From Myxococcus fulvus (GTDB taxonomy: Bacteria > Myxococcota > Myxococcia > Myxococcales > Myxococcaceae): a DNA stretch of 64,000 nucleotides. The stretch is from the NCBI RefSeq assembly GCF_900111765.1, contig NZ_FOIB01000010.1, positions 1 through 64,000 on the forward strand, written 5' to 3'. Of the stretch, positions 50,690 to 57,531 are shown in pieces. Numbering within the stretch: the first letter of the stretch is position 1; each line of letters starts with the position of its first letter. The notes under the pieces were generated by a model that had not been told where the DNA came from, did not search any database, and was given only the letters and a program-made list of their open reading frames with translations. Both the position numbers and the translations under genes were made by a program.

Positions 50690-52270
50690 GTGTCCTCTGA
50701 AGGTGGTGCCGGCGAGAAGAAGACGCTTCATCCTCGGCTGGAGACGGGGGTGCCCCGGCTCGACTTCATCACCAAAGGTGGCCTCATCAAGGGCGCCTCG
50801 TACGCGGTGCTGGGGCCGCCGGGCTCGGGCAAGACCATCCTGGCGCATCAGATCGCCTTCTGGCACGTCAAGCACGGCGGCAAGGCGCTCTACGTGACGC
50901 TGCTCACGGAGTCCCATGCGCGCATGCTCGCGAACCTGGAGGGGATGTCCTTCTTCGACACGAGCGTCATCCCCGAGAAGCTGCACTACCTGAGCGGCTA
51001 CCGACAGCTCGAGTCCGAGGGCCTCAAGGGGCTGCTGGAGTTGGTGCGGCGCGCCGTCCGTCAGCACCAGGCCACCCTGCTCATCCTGGATGGCATGGAC
51101 GTGGCGAAGGACATGGCGCGGGCGGACCTGACGTACAAGCGCTTCCTGCAGGAGCTGCAGACCTTCATCGGCATCCTCGGCTGTACCACGCTGCTGCTGT
51201 CGCCGCACGACCCCTCAAAGCTCCTGCCGGAGACCACCGCGGTGGACGGCATCTTCGCGCTGTCGCTCTGGCTGTCGGGGCCCCGGGCCGTGCGGGAGCT
51301 CTCGACGCTGAAGTTCCGGGGCAGCGACTCGCTGCTGGGCAAGCACGAGCTGGAGATTTCGAACCGGGGCGTCGTCATCCATCCCCGCACGGAGGTGCAG
51401 TTCAGCGACCCGGTGGACCGGGTGGCGTCGGAGCGCATCCGGATGGGCTTCGGCGTGCCCCGGCTGGACGAGTCGCTGCATGGGGGGCTGTTGTCGGGCT
51501 CCACCACGCTGCTGTTGGGGGCGCCGGGCACGGGCAAGACGCTGTTGGGGCTGCGCTTCCTGCTCGAGGGGGCGCGCCGAGGGCAGCCCGGGGTGTACTT
51601 CGGCTTCTATGAGACGTCCCAGCGGCTCATGGAGAAGGCCGAGGGCGTGGGCATGGGGGACTTGAGCAAGTACGTGGAGGCGGGCCTCATCGAAATCCAG
51701 TGGCAGCCGCCCCTGGAGCACAACATGGACGCGCTCGCGGAGCGGCTGCTGGAGCGCATCCACGAGCGGAAGGTGAAGCGCCTGCGGCTCTTCGTGGACA
51801 GCGTCGCGGGCTTCCGCTCGGCGGCCGTCTATCCGGAGCGGATGAGCCGCTTCTTCTCCGCGCTGTCCCACCAGCTGCGGATGCTGGACGTCACCACGCT
51901 GTACTCGGACGAGACGGCCCTGTTCTCCCCGGGCGTGGACGCGCCCCAGCCGGACGCCACCGCGTACGTGGAGAACGTCATCATGCTGCGCTACGTGGAG
52001 CTGCGCTCGCAGCTGTACCGGTTGATCTCCATCATGAAGATGCGGGAGAGCCAGTACGACAGCGGCATCCGGGAGTTCTCCATCACGGACAAGGGCATCA
52101 CCGTGGCGGACACCTTCGAGAGCGCGGAGTCGGTGCTGACAGGGCACGCCATCATGGCGGGCGGCGCGCGGGACGTGCGGCGCAAGGCGCCCATGGGCGA
52201 GAAGGCGAAGCCGCGCAAGCGGCCACAGCCGAAGGTCCGGCGCAAGCCCGCGCCCCGGAGGCGCTCATGA
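50690..52270 (+). CDS. KaiC-like double RecA-domain ATPase
   Basis: A 526-aa two-domain KaiC-family protein. Domain 1 (about 15-245) has Walker A GPPGSGKT (42-49), VTLLTES and LLILDGMD. Domain 2 (about 250-490) has GAPGTGKT, FGFYETSQRLMEKA and LRLFVDSVAGF, then a basic Lys/Arg/Pro-rich tail (about 495-526). The start at GTG 50690 is favoured by GGGAGG about 6 bases upstream; a TTG at 50672 would extend it. Canonical KaiC autophosphorylation residues are not evident, so it is not called a clock protein. It probably relays signals between the upstream kinase and the downstream response regulator, whose ATG overlaps its stop (ATGA). Confidence 0.88.
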   Translation: MSSEGGAGEKKTLHPRLETGVPRLDFITKGGLIKGASYAVLGPPGSGKTILAHQIAFWHVKHGGKALYVTLLTESHARMLANLEGMSFFDTSVIPEKLHYLSGYRQLESEGLKGLLELVRRAVRQHQATLLILDGMDVAKDMARADLTYKRFLQELQTFIGILGCTTLLLSPHDPSKLLPETTAVDGIFALSLWLSGPRAVRELSTLKFRGSDSLLGKHELEISNRGVVIHPRTEVQFSDPVDRVASERIRMGFGVPRLDESLHGGLLSGSTTLLLGAPGTGKTLLGLRFLLEGARRGQPGVYFGFYETSQRLMEKAEGVGMGDLSKYVEAGLIEIQWQPPLEHNMDALAERLLERIHERKVKRLRLFVDSVAGFRSAAVYPERMSRFFSALSHQLRMLDVTTLYSDETALFSPGVDAPQPDATAYVENVIMLRYVELRSQLYRLISIMKMRESQYDSGIREFSITDKGITVADTFESAESVLTGHAIMAGGARDVRRKAPMGEKAKPRKRPQPKVRRKPAPRRRS

Positions 52271-52629
52271 GGACCGTGCTGGTCGTCGACGACGAGATGG
52301 ACATCGCGGACGCGGTGAAGTCCATCCTCGAGGACGAGGGCTACCGGGTGGTGACGTGCGCCAACGGACGCGAGGCGCTGGAGTGTCTGGAGGAGGTGCG
52401 GCCGGACCTCATCATCATCGACGTGATGATGCCGGTGATGAACGGGTTCGAGGCGCTGCGGGCCATCCGACAGCGCGAGGAGTTCGCGGAGCTGCCGGTG
52501 CTCATCATGAGCGCCATCGACCCGTCGGTGCGGCCGGCGGAGTACGACTGGGCGGGCTTCCTCAAGAAGCCCTTCTCACTCAGCCACCTGTTGGAGCAGG
52601 TGCACAAGCTGGTGCCGGTGGCGGCCTGA
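52267..52629 (+). CDS. Single-domain response regulator
   Basis: A 120-aa stand-alone CheY-like receiver. The acid pocket is VLVVDDEMDIAD (Asp9-Asp10), the phospho-site is in DLIIIDVMMPVMNG (Asp53), and the switch Lys is in GFLKKPFSL. There is no output domain, so it would act by protein contact. It overlaps the KaiC-like gene by ATGA. With the hybrid kinase it could complete a phosphorelay, reminiscent of SasA-KaiC-RpaA logic but without a DNA-binding partner here. Confidence 0.92.
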   Translation: MRTVLVVDDEMDIADAVKSILEDEGYRVVTCANGREALECLEEVRPDLIIIDVMMPVMNGFEALRAIRQREEFAELPVLIMSAIDPSVRPAEYDWAGFLKKPFSLSHLLEQVHKLVPVAA

Positions 52630-52636
52630 CAGGTCG

Positions 52637-52672
52637 AGGTGGCGGCCGGCCGACGTGAGGCCCGTGCCACCT
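52637..52672. terminator. Hairpin between convergent genes
   Basis: Perfect arms AGGTGGC (52637-52643) and GCCACCT (52666-52672) with further inner GC pairing lie between the signalling operon and the convergent lipoprotein gene. Probable bidirectional terminator without T tract. Confidence 0.45.
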
Positions 52673-52683
52673 GGAGGCGGCGG

Positions 52684-53346
52684 TCAGAACTTTATGTTCA
52701 GGTTGGGCAGGAACACCTCCTTCTCTGATTCCTTGACGATGGACTTCTCCATGTTGATGTCGAGCACGGTGCGGTTTCGGATGAAGAGGTCATCGACGTC
52801 GATCTTGGTGTCGATGGGGGCCACGTTCGTGTCGAGCTCCGTCGGCGTGGCCTCTCCTGCCCTGCGGATGGAGCCACGCTCCTTGGTGAACTCGACCTTG
52901 AGCCGGATGTAGGGGTCGATGTCCGACAGGGACCGCTTCACTGGGATTTGGAGCTTCGCGACGAGCGGCGCATGCTCGTTGTCCTTGAAGACGGCCGTGT
53001 CGAAAAGTTGAACAACCACGAGGGGGTCTTCCTCCCCCGAGTTGTAAATCCACGCTGAAACACCCGCCGGGATGGCAATGACATCGCCCTCCTTGAGGTG
53101 GCTGGCTTTGAAGCGTACCTCGACTTCCTTCATCTCGGGCTCGACCGGGGCCGGGTCCTCGCCGCCGGGGCTGGGAGCAGGGGCTTCGCCGCCCGTGCCG
53201 GGATTGGGCGCGGGGTCCTCGTCGCCGGGCGGCTCCTCGATGGGAGTCTCATCCGGTGGCGGGGGGAGAGAGCCTGCGCCCCCGCAGGCGATGAGCGTGA
53301 AGGCCAGGGCCGAGGCCCCCAGGGTGTTCCAGAGCAGGTTCTTCAT
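52684..53346 (-). CDS. Hypothetical lipoprotein with Pro/Glu-rich linker, 220 aa
   Basis: Signal MKNLLWNTLGASALAFTLIAC with lipobox Cys. A 50-residue linker of repeated Pro/Glu/Asp-rich units follows (PPPPDETPIEEPPGDEDPAP and PSPGGEDPAPVEPE). The C-terminal domain (about 72-220) is beta-rich: VEVRFKASHLKEGDVIAIPA, WIYNSGEEDPLVVVQLFD, LQIPVKRSLSDIDPYI. The linker resembles spacers that lift a domain off the outer membrane. There is no catalytic motif. The start at 53346 gives the signal peptide. The next gene on the strand, also exported, ends 35 bases upstream. Confidence 0.7.
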   Translation of the reverse strand: MKNLLWNTLGASALAFTLIACGGAGSLPPPPDETPIEEPPGDEDPAPNPGTGGEAPAPSPGGEDPAPVEPEMKEVEVRFKASHLKEGDVIAIPAGVSAWIYNSGEEDPLVVVQLFDTAVFKDNEHAPLVAKLQIPVKRSLSDIDPYIRLKVEFTKERGSIRRAGEATPTELDTNVAPIDTKIDVDDLFIRNRTVLDINMEKSIVKESEKEVFLPNLNIKF

Positions 53347-53381
53347 GGCGTGTTTCCTCGAGTCAGTACAGGTGTGACGGC

Positions 53382-54305
53382 TCACTGCGCGCAGCCGCCG
53401 GGCGTTGGAAGGGACGGGTCGATGCCCAGCGCGCGCGCGGCGAGCGGCGTGGCGGGACCGGAGATGAAGCCGAGAGGGAAGGGGCCGGCCGAGCAGGACG
53501 CGTTGAATGCGCGCAGCCGGCTGGTGAAGACCTCCATTCCGCCACACGCGACGCCCGCGAGCGACGTCCGGGCATCGGAGAGCAGGTTGTCGGGCGGCAC
53601 GCGGCCGAAGAGCCGCTGGTTGCACGTGGCCACCAGGACCTGCTGCGCGAGCAGGAAGCGCGCGCGGTCCAGCTCGTTGCGCGGGTCGCCATTCAGGTAC
53701 CGGTCGGGGTTGCCCCAGAGGATGCCTTGCACGCCGATGTCGGTGCTCACCGCGGCCACCGGGCCCAGGTCGATGGTGCCGCTCAACAGACACGCCGTCA
53801 GCGGGACCAGGTGCGACTGGTAGTAGCCCAGCGTGCGCGTGGCCGCGCCGCACGTGAGGTCTGGCGTGGCGGCGCCACAGGTGACGCGCGCGGTGCTGAC
53901 CGACAGGCCCAGGTCGAACGTGGCCGTGAAGCTGTTGTCGAAGTTCGCGTCGGCGTTGCCGTCGATGAGCGCGAGCGTCTCGCAGTCATCGAAGCTGTCG
54001 AGCACGACGGGCAGCGTCTGGGTGATGCTCTCTCCCACGGGAATCAGGATGGGCAGCTCCGGAAAGGAGAAGCCCTTGAGCAGCAGCAGCGGGTCCAGCG
54101 CCGTCAGCAGGAGCGACGGCAGCGTCGGGTGCGTGTTGGTGACCTCGAAGGAGTAGTTGGCCGTGAATGGATAGGCCGACGCCGTCACCGCGGCCTGCCC
54201 GTTGACGCGCTTGGTGCACGTCAAATCATGCGCCTGGGCGCTCGTCGCCATCCCCAACACCGCGGCACACGCCGCCCCCGTCCATGCCTTGCTCCATGCC
54301 TTCAT
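53382..54305 (-). CDS. Hypothetical secreted protein, 307 aa
   Basis: A Sec-exported protein: signal MKAWSKAWTGAACAAVLGMA, cleavage near SAQA-HD. The mature part is beta-rich and has about ten Cys (HDLTCTKRVNG, FDDCETLALIDGN, CGAATPDLTCGAATRTLGYY). Segments such as NADANFDNSFTATFDLG and LGFISGPATPLAARALGIDP suggest a secreted matrix or sporulation-type protein. Family not recognised. It precedes the 220-aa lipoprotein gene on the same strand by 35 bases, so they may be co-transcribed. The start at 54305 gives the signal peptide. Confidence 0.7.
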   Translation of the reverse strand: MKAWSKAWTGAACAAVLGMATSAQAHDLTCTKRVNGQAAVTASAYPFTANYSFEVTNTHPTLPSLLLTALDPLLLLKGFSFPELPILIPVGESITQTLPVVLDSFDDCETLALIDGNADANFDNSFTATFDLGLSVSTARVTCGAATPDLTCGAATRTLGYYQSHLVPLTACLLSGTIDLGPVAAVSTDIGVQGILWGNPDRYLNGDPRNELDRARFLLAQQVLVATCNQRLFGRVPPDNLLSDARTSLAGVACGGMEVFTSRLRAFNASCSAGPFPLGFISGPATPLAARALGIDPSLPTPGGCAQ

Positions 54306-54631
54306 CGCTCGCCTCGTCTTGCTTTGAATGGGGGCCAGGAAAGCCCTCGCGAGCGGGGCTGTTTTCACCGGATGTGCCAGGACTTCCTGCTCTTGTATTG
54401 ATGTGAGGCCAACGCGGCCCCGCCCCCCGGTTGGAGTGACCTCGCGCCGCCGGGCCACTTGCTGGGCAAACCCGTTCCCCCAGGGCAGAGGGCTCTTGCC
54501 CAGCGGCTGGGAAGATGGGTTCTCACCGAGGACGGCGTCGGGAACGGGGTGGGCCCCGCACCGGGACACGGAGGCCCGTCCGGTTCCCTGGTGGGCGAAT
54601 CCTAACAGCGCAGAAGGGAAGCCAGGTCCTC

Positions 54632-54662
54632 ACGTCGGCGACGTTTCGGCGCGCGCCGAAAC
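54632..54662. promoter_or_regulatory. Two overlapping perfect palindromes before the P450 gene
   Basis: ACGTCG-G-CGACGT (54632-54644) and the 20-bp perfect palindrome GTTTCGGCGC/GCGCCGAAAC (54643-54662) abut one another 34 bases upstream of the P450 start. The 390-bp gap 54306-54695 otherwise holds no supported gene. Likely operator sites for the P450-monooxygenase pair, or a strong RNA hairpin; function is inferred. Confidence 0.55.
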
Positions 54663-54695
54663 ATGGACCCCGCGGGGGCTCGTAGAAGCGCGTCC

Positions 54696-55892
54696 ATGAC
54701 GCCGCTCCATCCTGTCGCCGCCGCCACACACCCCGACCCGTATCCCTTCTATGCCGAGCTCGTCGCGACACGTCCCTTCTACCGGGACGCATCCCTTGGG
54801 CTCTGGGTGGCCTCCAGTGCTCGAAGCGTTCGCGCGGTGCTGTCGTCCCCTGTCTGTCTTGTCCGACCCCGTGCGGAGCCGGTGCCTCCGAGGGTGGGAG
54901 CGCTGGCCTCCGGGGCGCTGTTCCGGCAATGGGCCCGCATGAACGACGGTCCGTTCCACGCGGTGGTGCGCCGAGGGCTCGGGGCGCTCCTCGCGCGGTG
55001 GGGAACGGCGCGCGGAGGCGTGGACGCGCGAAGATTGCTGAGCGAGTACTCGCTCCGGGAGTGGGTGTTCCGTTGGCCGGTCCATTCCGTCGGGGCGCTG
55101 TTGGGGCTGGCACCAGGGACGTTGCCCGAGGTGGCGGCGTGGACGGGGGACCTGGTGAAGGGGCTTGCACCTGGAGCAGAGGAGGCCGTGGTCCTGCGTG
55201 GCGGGCTCGCCGCCGAGCGGCTGCGCGCGGAGGTCCGCTCGGCCCTGGAGGCCCAGACGGCGCGAGGGGGAGGAGGAGCCCTGTCCTTCTTGATGGAGGA
55301 GGTCGGTGCTTCGGGGGACTCCGCCGAGCCCCTGGACGCGGAGCGCCTCGTCGACGGGGTGGTCGCCAACGCCATCGGACTGCTGGTGCAGACCCATGAC
55401 GCGACGGCGGGGTTGATTGGAAACACCCTGCGAGCCCTGATGAAGGAGCCCTCGCTGCTGGCCGAGGTGGTCGCCCGACCGGCGCTACTGCCCCGGGTGC
55501 TCGACGAGGTGCTGCGATACGACCCGCCCGTCCAGAACACGCGCCGCTACCTCGCGGAGGACACGGTCCTCGAAGGCCACACGCTCGTGGCGGGGGAGTG
55601 TGTCCTGGTGGTGCTCGCCGCCGCGAATCGTGACGCGCAGCTGCACCAAGAGCCCCACCGCTTCGACATCCATCGCGAAGAGCCCGCGCGGCTCTCCTTC
55701 GGCTGGGGTGCGCATGTCTGTCCTGGTGAACGCCTGGCGAAGTCCCTGGCGGCGGAGGCGCTGGAGGCCCTGCTCGCCACGGACGTCGCCCTGCATCGCG
55801 AGGCCTTCGCGGACGTCCGTTTCCTTCCATTGCTCAATGCCCGGGTGCCCCTGCTGCCCGCGCTCCGGCTCGCACACGAGGAGGTCGGATGA
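54696..55892 (+). CDS. Cytochrome P450
   Basis: A 398-aa bacterial P450. Heme motif FGWGAHVCPGERLAK (Cys342), ExxR in VLDEVLRYDPP (Glu271), and TRRYLAEDTVLEG before it. The I-helix reads LVQTHDATAGLIGNT instead of the usual AGxDTT: the oxygen-activating Thr position is Ala, with Thr one residue later. This is seen in a subset of myxobacterial and biosynthetic P450s and may alter oxygen activation. The start at 54696 gives a typical N terminus (DPYPFYAEL); an earlier ATG at 54663 lies inside the palindrome region. It overlaps the monooxygenase gene by ATGA. Substrate and redox partner are unknown. Confidence 0.92.
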   Translation: MTPLHPVAAATHPDPYPFYAELVATRPFYRDASLGLWVASSARSVRAVLSSPVCLVRPRAEPVPPRVGALASGALFRQWARMNDGPFHAVVRRGLGALLARWGTARGGVDARRLLSEYSLREWVFRWPVHSVGALLGLAPGTLPEVAAWTGDLVKGLAPGAEEAVVLRGGLAAERLRAEVRSALEAQTARGGGGALSFLMEEVGASGDSAEPLDAERLVDGVVANAIGLLVQTHDATAGLIGNTLRALMKEPSLLAEVVARPALLPRVLDEVLRYDPPVQNTRRYLAEDTVLEGHTLVAGECVLVVLAAANRDAQLHQEPHRFDIHREEPARLSFGWGAHVCPGERLAKSLAAEALEALLATDVALHREAFADVRFLPLLNARVPLLPALRLAHEEVG

Positions 55893-56233
55893 TCGCCGTC
55901 ATCTTCGAGGTCCAGCTTCGCGAGGAGGGGCGGCAGACCTACCTGGACCTGGCCGCCGAGCTGCGTCCGCTGCTCTCCCAGGTCGATGGCTTCCTCTCCA
56001 TCGAGCGCTTCCAGAGCCTCTCGGATTCGAGTCGGCTGTTGTCGCTCTCGTTCTGGCGGGACGAGGCGGCGGTCGAAGCCTGGCGTCGACTCGAGGCCCA
56101 TCGCGCGGCGCAGGCACAGGGACGCGACGGGGTCTTCCTGGACTATCGGCTGCGGGTCGCCAGCGTCCTGCGCGACTACGGCCTGTCGCGGCGCGAGGAG
56201 GCTCCGACGGACAGTCGGAAGGTCCACGGCTGA
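55889..56233 (+). CDS. Antibiotic biosynthesis monooxygenase (ABM) domain protein
   Basis: A 114-aa ferredoxin-like ABM protein: MIAVIFEVQLREEGRQTYLD, VDGFLSIERFQSLSDSSRLL, SFWRDEAAVEAWRRLEAHRA. The length and WRDEAAVEAWR signature are standard for the family, which includes cofactor-free quinol monooxygenases and heme-degrading enzymes. Its ATG overlaps the P450 stop (ATGA), so the two are coupled and probably act on the same molecule, or the ABM protein assists the P450. Substrate unknown. Confidence 0.88.
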   Translation: MIAVIFEVQLREEGRQTYLDLAAELRPLLSQVDGFLSIERFQSLSDSSRLLSLSFWRDEAAVEAWRRLEAHRAAQAQGRDGVFLDYRLRVASVLRDYGLSRREEAPTDSRKVHG

Positions 56234-56305
56234 CGTCACCTGTTCCGAGGCTCGGGCGAGCGCCGGGTTGCCCGGGCCGGGCGGGGGCTCCAAGCTGCGG
56301 GCCTG

Positions 56306-56788
56306 ATGACGAACACACTCGAACAGGGGAAGAGGGTCGACTCTGTGTCACGGGTCATCGCGGCGCCGCCGGCCAGGCTCTATCAAGCGCTCCTGGACCC
56401 GGAGGCCGTCACGAAGTGGCTTCCGCCCGAGGGGATGACGGCGCGCCTGCGAGCCTTCGAGCCGCGCCCCGGTGGCGCCTATCGACTGACGCTCACGTAT
56501 GACGAGGCGCATCACGACGTTGTGGGCAAGAGCTCGGCGCACGAGGACGCCGTCGAGGGAGTGTTCGTGGAGCTCGTCCCGGACCAGCGCGTCGTCCAGC
56601 GGTTCGAGTTCGACTCGGGGGACCCGTCCTTCGCGGGGCGCATGACGATGACCTGGACGCTGACCCCCGTCGCCGCTGGCACCGAGGTCTCCATCCACTG
56701 CGTGGACGTGCCCGAGGGCATCCGTCAGGAGGACCACGTCGCCGGGATGTCGTCCACGCTCGAGAACCTCGCGGCGTTCGTCGAATAA
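56306..56788 (+). CDS. SRPBCC family protein (AHSA1-like)
   Basis: A 160-aa START-like protein. It begins with SVSRVIAAPPARLYQALLDP and contains KWLPPEGMTARL, RPGGAYRLTLTYD and a C-terminal helix (GMSSTLENLAAFVE). These are the classic AHSA1/polyketide-cyclase-type features of a hydrophobic ligand cavity. It is 72 bases downstream of the ABM gene and may belong to the same unit, giving a P450-ABM-SRPBCC set, but the gap makes that uncertain. Ligand unknown. A stem-loop follows the stop. Confidence 0.88.
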   Translation: MTNTLEQGKRVDSVSRVIAAPPARLYQALLDPEAVTKWLPPEGMTARLRAFEPRPGGAYRLTLTYDEAHHDVVGKSSAHEDAVEGVFVELVPDQRVVQRFEFDSGDPSFAGRMTMTWTLTPVAAGTEVSIHCVDVPEGIRQEDHVAGMSSTLENLAAFVE

Positions 56789-56813
56789 TTCAGCCGTGTA
56801 ATACAAAACATGC

Positions 56814-56840
56814 GGTCGCCCCTGACTCAATGGGGCGACC
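56814..56840 (+). terminator. Hairpin after the SRPBCC gene
   Basis: A perfect 9-bp stem GGTCGCCCC / GGGGCGACC with a 9-base loop, extendable with a one-base bulge, 26 bases after the stop. No T tract on the plus strand. Confidence 0.5.
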
Positions 56841-56982
56841 CGCACCTGTGTGGTTGGGATTGAGACGCGCCGCGTATTCGTGACGGTGAGAACTGTCTTC
56901 ACTTGCGGTGGCGTCTGTCATATTTCGCGCGCCGCGCTCCCCCGAGCGCGTCATCCCATCCATCAACCGAGAGAGGCCTCCC

Positions 56983-57450
56983 ATGAAGAGTCTGGCTGGA
57001 TTCCTTGTTGTCGCCGCGATGCTGCTGACCGGATGCGAGCCCGCGCAATCCGATGCTCAGCTCCAGGAGGCCCCCGCGTCGGAGACCGTCGGACAGCAGG
57101 AGTCGGCGCTCGCCCCCGGTGACTGTACGGTGAGCCTGACGTGCGCCAGTGGTGTGACGGCCTCCTGCAGCGGCACCAACCGTCAGTGTTCCATCGACTC
57201 GAACGGGCTTGATCAGGTGTGGTGCAATGGCACGCCGTATGGCTGTCGCTTCGTGCCGGCGCCGTGCGGCTGCGCGCGAGACAACTGCTGCTCGGAGCTG
57301 TGTGCGCTGGACCCGGACTGCGGCACCTGCACGCCCGGCCGCTCCTGCACGTCCAACGCCCAGTGTGGCGGGACGTTGTCCGGTCGCTGCAACACCGTCA
57401 CCAGGACGTGCACCTGCATCATCGGCGTGGACGCCGAGCGCGAGGACTGA
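56983..57450 (+). CDS. Cysteine-rich hypothetical lipoprotein, 155 aa
   Basis: Signal MKSLAGFLVVAAMLLTGC with lipobox Cys. A 30-residue Gln/Glu/Ala linker leads to a domain with about 20 cysteines (CTVSLTCASGVTASCSGTN, CGCARDNCCSELCALD, PGRSCTSNAQCGGTLSGR). The spacing suggests several disulfide-bonded modules like those in myxobacterial surface lipoproteins. Function unknown. The start at 56983 follows a GAGAGG site. A hairpin (57467-57483) follows the stop. Confidence 0.75.
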   Translation: MKSLAGFLVVAAMLLTGCEPAQSDAQLQEAPASETVGQQESALAPGDCTVSLTCASGVTASCSGTNRQCSIDSNGLDQVWCNGTPYGCRFVPAPCGCARDNCCSELCALDPDCGTCTPGRSCTSNAQCGGTLSGRCNTVTRTCTCIIGVDAERED

Positions 57451-57466
57451 ACTCGGTGGGGTAGTC

Positions 57467-57483
57467 CCGCCTCCGTGAGGCGG
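57467..57483 (+). terminator. Short GC hairpin after the Cys-rich lipoprotein
   Basis: Perfect arms CCGCCTC / GAGGCGG with loop CGT, 17 bases after the stop codon. No T tract, so a weak or partial terminator. Confidence 0.45.
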
Positions 57484-57531
57484 TCTCACCGCTGGACGCG
57501 AGCGGGGGGAGGGTGAACAATCCCGAGCCGG

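Noticed and set aside
50690..52270. KaiC-like protein as a circadian clock component
   Set aside because: No kaiA or kaiB nearby and the canonical autophosphorylation segment is not recognisable, so only a KaiC-family ATPase is claimed.
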